Shown here in pieces: positions 1-6,872 of a stretch of DNA of 8,120 bases; position 1 is the first letter of the stretch, and each line of letters begins with the position of its first letter. The stretch is from Prevotellaceae bacterium (GTDB taxonomy: Bacteria > Bacteroidota > Bacteroidia > Bacteroidales > Bacteroidaceae). The notes beneath the pieces are model-generated. The model was given only the letters and a program-made list of their open reading frames with translations, had not been told where the DNA came from and did not search any database. The position numbers and the translations under genes were made by a program. The stretch lies in assembly GCA_021204715.1 (NCBI GenBank), contig JAJPYW010000111.1, positions 1-8,120 on the forward strand, written 5' to 3'.

Positions 1-143
1 CCTCCCCTTATATGGGAGGCTTGGTCGGCCTACGGCCTCCGAAGTGCCTTTTTCTCGATGTTATTCACGTTTTGACACACCGGCAGAAACTCATTTGTGG
101 GTAATCGGCTTATATCTTGAACCTGCAAGCGGCAGCGTCCGCA
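1..143. other. Gene-free left edge with nested inverted repeats
   Basis: No credible reading frame is seen here; the minus-strand frames break quickly. Two competing stem-loops are present. CCTCCC (1-6) can pair with GGGAGG (14-19), and GGAGGC (15-20) can pair with GCCTCC (35-40) around an inner GGCC-TAC-GGCC stem (27-37). The second stem is followed on the plus strand by TTTTT at 49-53, but with an 8-base gap (41-48), so it is only a weak terminator candidate for a gene to the left. It may instead be a dispersed palindromic intergenic repeat. No T-tract follows a stem in the glgA direction. Confidence 0.4.
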
Positions 144-968
144 TTATCCTTGCTCCCCCTCCCACACCTTGTCGTAGAACGCGTCGCAGGCGTCGGCGAA
201 GCCCTCGGCAGGCTGGTAAGGCAGCAGCGGCTTGCCCGTTTTGCGCACATATTCCAATACCGCCTCGTTCACGTGCTCGCTTTGCTGGACTACCCCATCG
301 GAGAAGTCCACGGCCACCTTGCACAAGGAATAGTAGTTGAAAGGCGCTTTCAGCTTGGCCAAGTCCTTCTTGGTGATGCCTTTGAGCATGAGCTTGGCCG
401 GGTAGTCGGCATGAAAAGGCGTGGTAAACTCGTTGTCGTACACGGAGAAGACCACCTTCGCGCCACGGAACGACGGCTCGTCCCTGTAGGCCCGCTTGAT
501 GTAGAGCGGGGCCAGCGCCGTCATCCACCCGTGACAATGGATGATGTCCGGGCACCAGCGCAGCTTCTTGACAGTTTCGAGCACGCCCCGGGCGTAGAAG
601 ATGGTGCGCGCGTCGTTGTCCTCATACTCCACCCCCTTGTCGTCCACAATCTGCAGCCGGTTCTGGAAATAGTCGTCGTTGTCGATGAAATAGACCTGCA
701 TGCGGGCCGACTGGATAGAAGCCACCTTGATGATGAGCGGGTGGTCGGTATCGTCGATGATAAGGTTCATGCCCGACAATCTGATTACCTCGTGCAACTG
801 GTTCCTGCGTTCGTTGATGTTCCCCCACTTGGGCATGAACGTCCTGATTTCTCTTCCCCTTTCCTGGATGGCCTGCGGCAAGCTCCTGCCCACGCGCGAC
901 ATCTCGGTCTCCGCCACATACGGAGTAATCTCCTGCGTAATAAATAATACCTTCTTCGCCTTTTCCAT
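144..968 (-). CDS. One-domain glycogen/starch synthase-like protein (GT5 N-terminal half)
   Basis: 274 residues, roughly the N-terminal Rossmann half of a GT5 GT-B enzyme; ADP-glucose glycogen synthases are about 480 residues. The family is recognised from the start (KVLFITQEITPY, residues 6-17), the PKWGNINE segment (46-53) and IHCHGWMTAL (143-152), which matches the HxHDW region of GlgA. Several motifs are altered. The N-terminal KxGGL nucleotide-sugar loop is replaced by a stretch around ETEMSRVG (20-27), the Asp/Asn of HxHDW is Gly146, and the TIHN region reads SVYDN (175-179). The C-terminal donor-binding domain is absent, and the gene ends in a clean TAA with no sign of a frameshift. 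I recall short proteins of this kind, annotated as glycogen/starch synthase, as usual in Bacteroides, so this is probably not a local truncation. Catalytic activity is doubtful; a binding or regulatory role is possible. It is divergent from panC and has its own promoter element. Confidence 0.85.
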   Translation of the reverse strand: MEKAKKVLFITQEITPYVAETEMSRVGRSLPQAIQERGREIRTFMPKWGNINERRNQLHEVIRLSGMNLIIDDTDHPLIIKVASIQSARMQVYFIDNDDYFQNRLQIVDDKGVEYEDNDARTIFYARGVLETVKKLRWCPDIIHCHGWMTALAPLYIKRAYRDEPSFRGAKVVFSVYDNEFTTPFHADYPAKLMLKGITKKDLAKLKAPFNYYSLCKVAVDFSDGVVQQSEHVNEAVLEYVRKTGKPLLPYQPAEGFADACDAFYDKVWEGEQG

Positions 969-993
969 TATATATATGTTCGCTTGGACAGTG

Positions 994-1001
994 CAAAGAT
1001 A
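994..1001 (-). promoter_or_regulatory. Bacteroides-type -7 promoter element for the GT5-like gene
   Basis: Read on the minus strand this is TATCTTTG, a perfect match to the Bacteroidetes TAnnTTTG -7 consensus, about 25 bases upstream of the start codon. TTTG -33 candidates lie at 1024-1027 (22-base spacer) and 1016-1019 (14-base spacer, too short). A run of eight T lies just upstream. The ten bases TATCTTTGCA are identical to those at the nfn promoter. Confidence 0.65.
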
Positions 1002-1226
1002 TAAAAAAAATCGGGCAAATCTGCAAATAATGCACGCCTATAATTCATTATGATATGTTAATATCTTGTCAGTCAGACCAAGGAGCAACCACCAAGCCGT
1101 TCCGTATTCTTTACCCGGGCAGACATAAATTTAGGGAAATTCTTCTTTATGTGGCAAATAATCGTTTAATTTGCAGTCCGTTTCGCCTTTGACTTCGGCA
1201 AGGGCGGGGCATATAACCTTGTAGAG
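1002..1226. promoter_or_regulatory. Divergent regulatory spacer between the GT5-like gene and panC
   Basis: AT-richer than its surroundings and without a credible gene. Besides the minus-strand promoter it holds a small inverted repeat GATAT-GTTA-ATATC (1052-1065) and near-matches to the -7 consensus on the plus strand, TTAATTTG at 1166-1173 and TAAATTTA around 1129-1136, neither with a well-placed -33 box. panC transcription most likely starts in this spacer, but I cannot place it. Confidence 0.4.
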
Positions 1227-2087
1227 ATGGAAATAATACATAGAATCAAGGAGTTGCAAGCCGCTTTAGTGCCCATGAGGGCCGCCGGCAAGCAAGTGGG
1301 CTTGGTGCCCACCATGGGCGCCTTGCACGAAGGGCACGCCTCGCTCGTCGGGCGCGCGGCACGCGAGAACGACCTCACCGTGGTGAGCGTCTTTGTGAAC
1401 CCCACGCAGTTCAACGACCAGAACGACTTGAAGAAATACCCCCGCACGCCCGAGGCCGACTGCCGCCTCTTGGAAGCCTGCGGCGCCACCCACGTGTTCC
1501 TGCCTTCGGTAGAAGAGATGTATCCCAGTCCCGACACCCGGCAGTTCGACTTCGCCCCCTTGGACAAGGTAATGGAAGGCGCCTGCCGGCCGGGGCACTT
1601 CAACGGCGTGTGTCAAGTGGTGAGCAAGCTCTTCGACATTGTGCAGCCCCACCGCGCCTATTTCGGCGAGAAAGACTACCAACAATTAGCCATCATCCGC
1701 GAGATGGTGCGCCGCCTGCACTATCGGATAGACATCGTGGGCTGCCCCATTGTGCGCGCCGCCGACGGCTTGGCCTTGAGCAGCCGCAACGCCCGCCTTT
1801 CGGCCACGGATCGCCGTGAGGCCCTCGCGATATCACGCACCCTCTTGGAGAGCCGCGCCTTCGCCGCCACGCACTCTGTGCAAGAGACCAAGCAGCACGT
1901 CGAGCAGCTACTTGCCGCCGCCCCCGGCCTTACGCCCGAGTACTTCGAGATAGTGGACGGTACCTCGCTGCAAACCATCGACGCTTGGAGCCGGAGCGAG
2001 AACCCCATGGGCTGCGCGGCCGTGTTCTGCGGCCCGGTGCGCCTTATCGACAACACGAGCTACGCCGGCGTGCCCCATACGGCATAA
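1227..2087 (+). CDS. panC: Pantothenate synthetase (pantoate--beta-alanine ligase)
   Basis: Joins (R)-pantoate and beta-alanine with ATP, via pantoyl-adenylate, to give pantothenate; a cytoplasmic step of coenzyme A synthesis. The 286-residue length is normal for the family. Visible motifs are PTMGALHEGH (28-37) with the HxGH nucleotide-binding signature at 34-37, FVNPTQF (56-62) whose Gln61 matches a pantoate-binding residue, GEKDYQQ (147-153), and LSSRN (183-187), the KMSKS-like ATP loop. The start is the first ATG of the frame and gives the expected N-terminus (MEIIHRIKEL). No Shine-Dalgarno sequence is obvious, as is common in this phylum. panD follows after 36 bases, so the two are very likely co-transcribed. 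Upstream, TTAATTTG at 1166-1173 is one mismatch from the -7 consensus but lacks a well-spaced -33 element, so the promoter is uncertain. Confidence 0.97.
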   Translation: MEIIHRIKELQAALVPMRAAGKQVGLVPTMGALHEGHASLVGRAARENDLTVVSVFVNPTQFNDQNDLKKYPRTPEADCRLLEACGATHVFLPSVEEMYPSPDTRQFDFAPLDKVMEGACRPGHFNGVCQVVSKLFDIVQPHRAYFGEKDYQQLAIIREMVRRLHYRIDIVGCPIVRAADGLALSSRNARLSATDRREALAISRTLLESRAFAATHSVQETKQHVEQLLAAAPGLTPEYFEIVDGTSLQTIDAWSRSENPMGCAAVFCGPVRLIDNTSYAGVPHTA

Positions 2088-2123
2088 CCTCTATATTACC
2101 AGCCTTTAAAGATACCACCTTAT

Positions 2124-2477
2124 ATGATGATCGAAGTATTGAAGTCGAAAATACATTGCGCCCGCGTCACCGAGGCCGACCTGCACTACATGGGCAGCAT
2201 CACCATAGACGAGGACCTCATGGACGCCGCGCGCTTGGTGGCCGGCGAGAAGGTCTACATTGTGGACAACAACAACGGGCAGCGGTTCGAGACATACGTC
2301 ATCAAGGGCACCCGTGGCTCGGGCAAGATATGCTTGAACGGCGCGGCGGCCCGGCTTGTGCAGCCCGACGACATCATCATCATCATGTCCTTCGCCCTGA
2401 TGGACTACGAAGAGGCCAAGGCCTTCCAACCTGTTATCATCTTTCCCGACCCGCTGACGAACAAGGTGCCCAAGTAG
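2124..2477 (+). CDS. panD: Aspartate 1-decarboxylase precursor
   Basis: Pyruvoyl enzyme that decarboxylates L-aspartate to beta-alanine, the co-substrate of PanC encoded just upstream. The 117-residue proenzyme shows the family landmarks: Lys9, the ADLHYMGS segment (18-25) with the Gly24-Ser25 self-cleavage site that yields the pyruvoyl group, Thr57-Tyr58, and NGAAA (72-76). With the first ATG of ATGATG as the start, the numbering agrees exactly with the E. coli protein, which supports that choice; the second ATG cannot be excluded. The C-terminus runs to within 22 bases of the convergent nfn stop codon. I see no terminator hairpin in that gap, so panCD transcripts may run antisense into the 3' end of nfn. 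Confidence 0.97.
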   Translation: MMIEVLKSKIHCARVTEADLHYMGSITIDEDLMDAARLVAGEKVYIVDNNNGQRFETYVIKGTRGSGKICLNGAAARLVQPDDIIIIMSFALMDYEEAKAFQPVIIFPDPLTNKVPK

Positions 2478-2499
2478 GTGCCGATACCCCTACCCTATC

Positions 2500-4911
2500 T
2501 TATTGATTCTGCAACCGTTGATGCATGGCCGCGGCCGCGCGGCGGCCGTCGCCCATGGCGAGTATGACGGTGGCCCCGCCGCGCACAATATCGCCGCCGG
2601 CATAGATCGTCGGGATGGACGATTGCATCTCTTCGTTCACCACGATGGTGTTCTTGCGGCCTAATTCGAGGCCATGTATGGACTTGGGCACGATGGGGTT
2701 GGGCGAGACGCCCACGGCTACGATGGCTTGGTCTATATCCAAGGTCACGGTGGCGCCCGGTATGGGCACGGGGCTGCGGCGGCCGCTGGCGTCGGGCTCG
2801 CCCAAGGTCATCTGCTGCAGGACTACCTGCTTGACGGCTCCTTTTTCATCGGCTTTATACTCGATAGGGTTGTGCAAGGTCATGAACTCGATGCCCTCCT
2901 CCTTGGCGTGCTTCACTTCTTCAAGGCGCGCGGGCATCTCGGCCTCGCTGCGGCGGTAGACAATGCGCACTTTCTCCGCCCCAAGGCGCTTGGCCGTGCG
3001 GCAGGAGTCCATGGCGGTGTTGCCCCCGCCCACCACGATGACGCTCCGGGCCGGGTTCAGGGGCGTGTCGGTGTCGGGGTTGGAGGCGTCCATAAGGTTG
3101 ACGCGCGTCAGGTACTCGTTACTGGAGAGGATGTTCACGCTGTTCTCGCCGGGGATGCCCATAAAGTTGGGCAGGCCGGCGCCCGAGGCGATGAACACGC
3201 CCTTGTAGCCTGCTTCTTCAAGCTGCCGCTCGCTCAAGGTTTTACCTATGATGCAGTCTTTGACGAACTTGACGCCCATGCGCTCGAGGTTGCCTGTCTC
3301 CACATCGACAATGCGGTTGGGCAGCCGGAACTCGGGGATGCCGTACTTCAGCACGCCGCCTATCTCGTGCAGTGCCTCGAACACGGTGACGTCGTAGCCA
3401 TACTTGGCCATGTCGCCGGCGAAGGTGAGGCCGGCGGGCCCGGAACCTACCACGGCTACTTTGATGCCGTTGCGGGGGGCTGCGTCGGGCAGGACGGTGC
3501 GGCCGCTCTCTCGCTCGTAGTCGGCCACGAAGCGTTCCAAGTTGCCTATGGCCACGGCTTGTCGGCCCATCTTCAAGTGGATGCAGCGGCTTTCGCATTG
3601 CTTCTCTTGGGGGCACACGCGTCCGCACACGGCCGGCAGCGAGGAGGTGCGCTTCAACACGCGGGCGGCGGCGAGCAGCTCGCCGCGCTCCACGTTCTTG
3701 ATGAACGAGGGGATGTCGATGCCCACGGGGCAGCCTTCCATGCACGAGGGCTTGCCGCATTCAAGGCAGCGCCGGGCCTCGGCGAGGGCTTGCGGCAGGG
3801 TGTAGCCGGTGTTCACTTCCTCGGTGCGTGTGGTGGCGCGGTAAATGGGGTCCAACTCGTTCATGGGGCAGCGTGGCAGGGCGGCGCGCTCCTTGGGCTT
3901 CATACGCTTGCGCAACGTCTCGCGCCACGGGGCATTGCGGTCGGTGAGTTCTTCCATGGGGGCGGTGGCGGCGGCTTGCTGCTGTATGGTCTCCGGGGTG
4001 GGGAAGGATGCGTCGGCAATCGGCTCGGATGCAGGCTCGGAAGTGGTTGCCTGCACCGCTTCGGCAACGGTGTCGGCTTCTTGCCGGTTAAGCTGCGCCA
4101 TATACCTGTCCATCTCTTCTTTCTCCACGCCTTTGAAGGAGCCCATGCGCTTGAACATCTCTTCAAAGTCTACTTGGTGACCGTCGAACTCGGGGCCGTC
4201 GACGCAGACGAAGCGTGTCTTGCCTGCTACTGTGATGCGGCACGCGCCGCACATGCCCGTGCCGTCTACCATGATGGTGTTCAGAGACACGTCCGTGGGG
4301 ATGTTGTATTGCTTGGTGAGCAGGCAGCAGAACTTCATCATCACGGCCGGGCCAATGGCGAAGCATTTGTCTACCTTCTCGCGCTTGATGGCTTGCTCGA
4401 TGCCTTGGGTGACGAGCCCCTTCTGCCCGTAGGAACCGTCGTCGGTCATGATGATTACCTCGTCGGAAGCGGCGCGCACCTCCTTCTCCAAAATGATGAG
4501 TTCTTTGCCGCGCCCCGCCAAGACGGAGATGACGCGGTTGCCCGCGGCTTTCAGGGCTTGGATAATGGGCAGCATGGGGGCGATGCCTACGCCGCCGCCG
4601 GCGCACACTACCGTGCCGAAGCGCTCGATGTGCGTGGCTTGCCCCAAGGGGCCCACTACGTCGGCGATGCTTTGGCCTGCCTCGAGGCGGCACAGTTTGG
4701 TGGAGGTGACGCCTACCGTCTGCACCACCAAGGTGATGGTGCCCCGAGCGGTGTCGGCGGAGGCAATGGTCAAGGGGATGCGCTCGCCTTTCTCGTCTAT
4801 GCGGATGATGACGAAGTGGCCTGCCTTGCGCGAGCGGGCGATGAGGGGGGCTTCTACTTCCAACTGGAATACTTTCTGGGAAAGTTGTACTTTGCTTATT
4901 ATCTTGTTCAT
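2500..4911 (-). CDS. Fused NfnAB-type NADH-dependent ferredoxin:NADP+ oxidoreductase
   Basis: 803 residues joining two proteins that are separate subunits in many organisms. Residues 1 to about 260 are an NfnA/PyrK-like ferredoxin reductase: FAD part, NAD site with GGGVGIAPM (105-113), and a [2Fe-2S] region with Cys221, Cys224 and Cys236; Asp216 sits where NfnA proteins use an aspartate ligand. Residues about 277-320 are a Pro/Ala/Thr/Glu-rich linker. Residues about 330-803 are NfnB/GltD-like: two [4Fe-4S] sets (Cys382/385/390/394 and Cys429/433/439/443), FAD fold GSGPAG (489-494), NADPH fold GGGNTA (628-633) and AGGD (771-774). Nfn bifurcates NADPH electrons to NAD+ and ferredoxin, reversibly. 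Similar proteins are often labelled dihydroorotate dehydrogenase B NAD-binding subunit/glutamate synthase; no GltB or PyrD is adjacent, so Nfn is the better reading, by inference. It has its own promoter and ends tail-to-tail with panD. Confidence 0.9.
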   Translation of the reverse strand: MNKIISKVQLSQKVFQLEVEAPLIARSRKAGHFVIIRIDEKGERIPLTIASADTARGTITLVVQTVGVTSTKLCRLEAGQSIADVVGPLGQATHIERFGTVVCAGGGVGIAPMLPIIQALKAAGNRVISVLAGRGKELIILEKEVRAASDEVIIMTDDGSYGQKGLVTQGIEQAIKREKVDKCFAIGPAVMMKFCCLLTKQYNIPTDVSLNTIMVDGTGMCGACRITVAGKTRFVCVDGPEFDGHQVDFEEMFKRMGSFKGVEKEEMDRYMAQLNRQEADTVAEAVQATTSEPASEPIADASFPTPETIQQQAAATAPMEELTDRNAPWRETLRKRMKPKERAALPRCPMNELDPIYRATTRTEEVNTGYTLPQALAEARRCLECGKPSCMEGCPVGIDIPSFIKNVERGELLAAARVLKRTSSLPAVCGRVCPQEKQCESRCIHLKMGRQAVAIGNLERFVADYERESGRTVLPDAAPRNGIKVAVVGSGPAGLTFAGDMAKYGYDVTVFEALHEIGGVLKYGIPEFRLPNRIVDVETGNLERMGVKFVKDCIIGKTLSERQLEEAGYKGVFIASGAGLPNFMGIPGENSVNILSSNEYLTRVNLMDASNPDTDTPLNPARSVIVVGGGNTAMDSCRTAKRLGAEKVRIVYRRSEAEMPARLEEVKHAKEEGIEFMTLHNPIEYKADEKGAVKQVVLQQMTLGEPDASGRRSPVPIPGATVTLDIDQAIVAVGVSPNPIVPKSIHGLELGRKNTIVVNEEMQSSIPTIYAGGDIVRGGATVILAMGDGRRAAAAMHQRLQNQ

Positions 4912-4951
4912 GGTCTTGTGGGTTTGTATGCCGGGCGGTGCCGGGGTTGTG

Positions 4952-5030
4952 TTATCGGATGCAAAGATAGGGGTTATCGGGGAATTATCGGCGTTTCGGC
5001 GGGAATTATTGGTGCTGAATTATTTATCGG
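4952..5030. repeat. Cluster of five TTAT(C/T)GG repeats around the nfn promoter
   Basis: TTATCGG occurs at 4952-4958, 4974-4980, 4985-4991 and 5024-5030, and TTATTGG at 5006-5012, all in the same orientation (CCGATAA in the nfn direction). Start-to-start distances are 22, 11, 21 and 18 bases, so the first four are close to whole helical turns. The lowest copy overlaps the expected transcription start, and the others cover the -20 to -75 region. Longer similarity (GGAATTATCGGCG versus GGAATTATTGGTG) joins the third and fourth copies. The arrangement resembles a multi-copy operator; the regulator is unknown. Confidence 0.5.
4962..4969 (-). promoter_or_regulatory. Bacteroides-type -7 promoter element for the nfn fusion gene
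   Basis: On the minus strand this reads TATCTTTG, a perfect TAnnTTTG match, about 50 bases upstream of the start codon. No TTTG -33 element is seen at the usual distance; that region is instead occupied by copies of the TTATCGG repeat. This would fit a promoter that relies on an activator, which is an inference. Confidence 0.6.
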
Positions 5031-5039
5031 CGCGTGGTT

Positions 5040-5063
5040 GGGGCGTTGGGATGAGGGGTGGGG
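5040..5063 (+). other. Potential G-quadruplex motif
   Basis: Four G-runs on the plus strand, 5040-5043, 5048-5050, 5055-5058 and 5060-5063, are separated by loops of 4, 4 and 1 bases. This satisfies the usual G3+N1-7 rule. It lies between the galE terminator and the repeat cluster upstream of nfn, on the template strand for nfn-direction transcription. Confidence 0.45.
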
Positions 5064-5075
5064 CGGTAGAGACGT

Positions 5076-5107
5076 AAAAGGGCTGTGCCGTAAGGCACAG
5101 CCCTTTT
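5076..5107 (-). terminator. Rho-independent terminator after galE
   Basis: A perfect 14-bp stem, AAAAGGGCTGTGCC (5076-5089) with GGCACAGCCCTTTT (5094-5107), has a 4-base loop and A/T tracts on both sides, so it can act in either direction. It begins 32 bases past the galE stop codon. It separates galE from the nfn gene and supports independent transcription of nfn. No plus-strand gene nearby needs it. Confidence 0.92.
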
Positions 5108-5139
5108 ATACGCTTATATGCTTTGGTGCTTCGCTATCG

Positions 5140-6174
5140 TTACTGGATGCCCCGCTCACGCAGCTTCAACTGCCAGTTCCAAGCCGAACGCAGCGTGTCT
5201 TCCATGCTGGTCTCGGCTTTCCAGCCCAGCTCTTTGTTGGCCAGCTCGGGATTGGCCCACACTTGCTCGATGTCGCCCGCGCGGCGGCCGGCTATCTGGT
5301 AGTTCAGCTTCACCCCGGTGGCCGTCTCGAAGATGTGGATGAGCTCGAGGACGGAGAGGCCGCGCCCCGTACCGATGTTGAACACTTCTACTTGCGCTTT
5401 CTGCTTCTTCTCCAAGATGCGGTTGATGGCTACCACGTGGGCCTTGGCCAAGTCGACCACATAGATGTAGTCGCGGATGCACGATCCGTCGGGGGTGTTG
5501 TAGTCGTTGCCGAAGACGCTCAGCTTCTCGCGGATGCCGATGGCCGTCTGCGTGAGGAAGGGAATGAGGTTCTGGGGCACGCCGTTGGGCAGCTCGCCTA
5601 CCAAGGCGCTGGGGTGTGCGCCAATTGGGTTGAAGTAACGCAGCAGTATGGCGTTGATGGGCGCGCCCGAGGTGACGGTGTCGCGGATTATCTGTTCGTT
5701 GATCTGCTTGGTGTTCCCGTAGGGCGACTCGGCCTTCTTGATGGGGGCTTTCTCGGTGACGGGCAACTCGTCGGGCTGTCCGTAGACGGTGCACGAGGAA
5801 GAGAAGACAATGCCTTCCACGCCGTGCTTGGGCATGAGCTCAAGCAGGTTTACCAAGGAGCCGATGTTGTTGCGGTAGTAGAGCAGGGGCTTCTGCACGG
5901 ACTCGCCCACGGCCTTGCTTGCCGCGAAGTGGATGACGGCCTTGATGCCTTTGTACTTGGTGAACAGGGCGTCCATGCCCTCGTAGTCCAAGCAGTCTAA
6001 CTTCTCGAAGGCGGGACGGATGCCCGTTACTTGCTCGATGTTGTCGATGACGTCCGCGTTGGAGTTTGACAGGTTGTCGATGATGACTACGTCATACCCT
6101 GCGTTCTGGAGCTCGATTACGGTGTGGGATCCTATGTAACCGGTTCCGCCTGTAACTAAAATCTTTTCTTTCAT
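5140..6174 (-). CDS. galE: UDP-glucose 4-epimerase
   Basis: Interconverts UDP-galactose and UDP-glucose with tightly bound NAD+, serving galactose use and supplying precursors for surface glycans; cytoplasmic. The 344-residue length is normal for this extended short-chain dehydrogenase. Visible are the NAD-binding GGTGYIG (9-15), HFAAS (82-86), FSSSCTVYG (124-132) with catalytic Ser127, Tyr152 and Lys156 of the YxxxK pair, and RYFNPIGAHPS (179-189), typical of GalE. The predicted start gives the expected N-terminus (MKEKILVTGG). The gene follows rnfA after 75 bases. No clear terminator lies between them, but a perfect -7 element does, so galE probably has its own promoter with possible read-through from rnf. 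A strong hairpin ends the unit. Confidence 0.96.
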   Translation of the reverse strand: MKEKILVTGGTGYIGSHTVIELQNAGYDVVIIDNLSNSNADVIDNIEQVTGIRPAFEKLDCLDYEGMDALFTKYKGIKAVIHFAASKAVGESVQKPLLYYRNNIGSLVNLLELMPKHGVEGIVFSSSCTVYGQPDELPVTEKAPIKKAESPYGNTKQINEQIIRDTVTSGAPINAILLRYFNPIGAHPSALVGELPNGVPQNLIPFLTQTAIGIREKLSVFGNDYNTPDGSCIRDYIYVVDLAKAHVVAINRILEKKQKAQVEVFNIGTGRGLSVLELIHIFETATGVKLNYQIAGRRAGDIEQVWANPELANKELGWKAETSMEDTLRSAWNWQLKLRERGIQ

Positions 6175-6209
6175 ACGCTGTTAATTTTGACTTAGGTTTG
6201 GTTTTGCCA

Positions 6210-6217
6210 CAAATGTA
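6210..6217 (-). promoter_or_regulatory. Bacteroides-type -7 promoter element for galE
   Basis: On the minus strand this reads TACATTTG, a perfect TAnnTTTG match, about 35 bases upstream of the galE start codon in the rnfA-galE gap. No TTTG -33 element is evident at the expected distance. Confidence 0.55.
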
Positions 6218-6249
6218 AGCATATTATTTGGAATCCCTGCGGCGCGCGC

Positions 6250-6828
6250 TTATATTTTTACCACGCCCGAGAAGCCCATGAACGCCATGGCAAGCAAGCC
6301 GGCCGTGACCAAGGCAATGGGGGTGCCTTGCATGCCTTTGGGTATCTTCACCAAGCTCATCTGCTCGCGAAGTCCTGCAAAGAGCGTCAAGGCCAAGCCG
6401 AAGCCCAAGGCCGTGGAGAAGGCGTAGACAACGCCGGTCAAGAGGTCGTAGTTCTTCTGGATGACGAGTATGGCTACACCCAAGATGCAGCAGTTGGTCG
6501 TTATCAAGGGAAGGAACACGCCCAAGGCTTGGTAAAGGGCGGGCGATACTTTCTTCAGGATTATCTCCACCATCTGCACGAGTGAGGCGATGACAAGGAT
6601 GAAGGTAATGGTCTGCAGGTAGCCCAACCCGAAGGTGTCGAGCACGAACTTCTGTATGAGGAACGTGACGATGGTGGCGATGGTGAGCACGAAGGTCACG
6701 GCCGCCGACATGCCTAACGCAGTGTCTACTTTCTTGGAAACGCCAAGGAAGGGACAGATGCCCAAGAACTGTGACAACACGATGTTGTTCACGAAGATTG
6801 CCGAGATGAATATCAGTATATATTGCAT
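6250..6828 (-). CDS. rnfA: Ion-translocating Rnf complex subunit A
   Basis: Integral inner-membrane subunit of the Rnf complex (ferredoxin:NAD+ oxidoreductase coupled to Na+ or H+ transport). At 192 residues with about six hydrophobic helices it has the standard length. The conserved SQFLGICPFLG segment (19-29) carries Cys25, and TTNCCILG (110-117) carries Cys113/Cys114. In Rnf and Nqr structures, cysteines at such positions in the A and E subunits hold an Fe-S cluster in the membrane between them. This protein and RnfE are paralogues with inverted topology. It follows rnfE after 44 bases and seems to be the last rnf gene, before galE. No Shine-Dalgarno sequence is visible before the start; the N-terminus MQYILIFISAIFVNN matches the family. 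Confidence 0.97.
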   Translation of the reverse strand: MQYILIFISAIFVNNIVLSQFLGICPFLGVSKKVDTALGMSAAVTFVLTIATIVTFLIQKFVLDTFGLGYLQTITFILVIASLVQMVEIILKKVSPALYQALGVFLPLITTNCCILGVAILVIQKNYDLLTGVVYAFSTALGFGLALTLFAGLREQMSLVKIPKGMQGTPIALVTAGLLAMAFMGFSGVVKI

Positions 6829-6872
6829 AATATAGTTGACTTGTTAAACGTTAGTAATGATATTGTCCCCGC

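Noticed and set aside
117..947. A 276-codon plus-strand frame opposite the GT5-like gene
   Set aside because: Shadow of the minus-strand gene, which matches a known family over its full length; no independent motif or promoter.
1052..1065. GATAT-GTTA-ATATC inverted repeat as an operator
   Set aside because: Only 5 bp of AT-rich stem and a single copy; such repeats arise easily by chance in this AT-rich spacer.
1214..1221. TAACCTTG as the panC -7 element
   Set aside because: It is only 5 bases from the start codon, so transcription would begin at or after the ATG, and it has one mismatch.
2500..4911. Annotation as glutamate synthase small subunit or PyrK
   Set aside because: The fused domain order, Asp-type [2Fe-2S] region, and absence of gltB or pyrD next to it fit NfnAB better.
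2674..6000. A 1108-codon plus-strand open frame running antisense through nfn, the spacer and much of galE
   Set aside because: Its translation is biased to His, Ala, Gly, Leu and Val with no recognisable domain and follows from GC-rich codon use of the opposite genes. The minus-strand genes carry complete family motifs.
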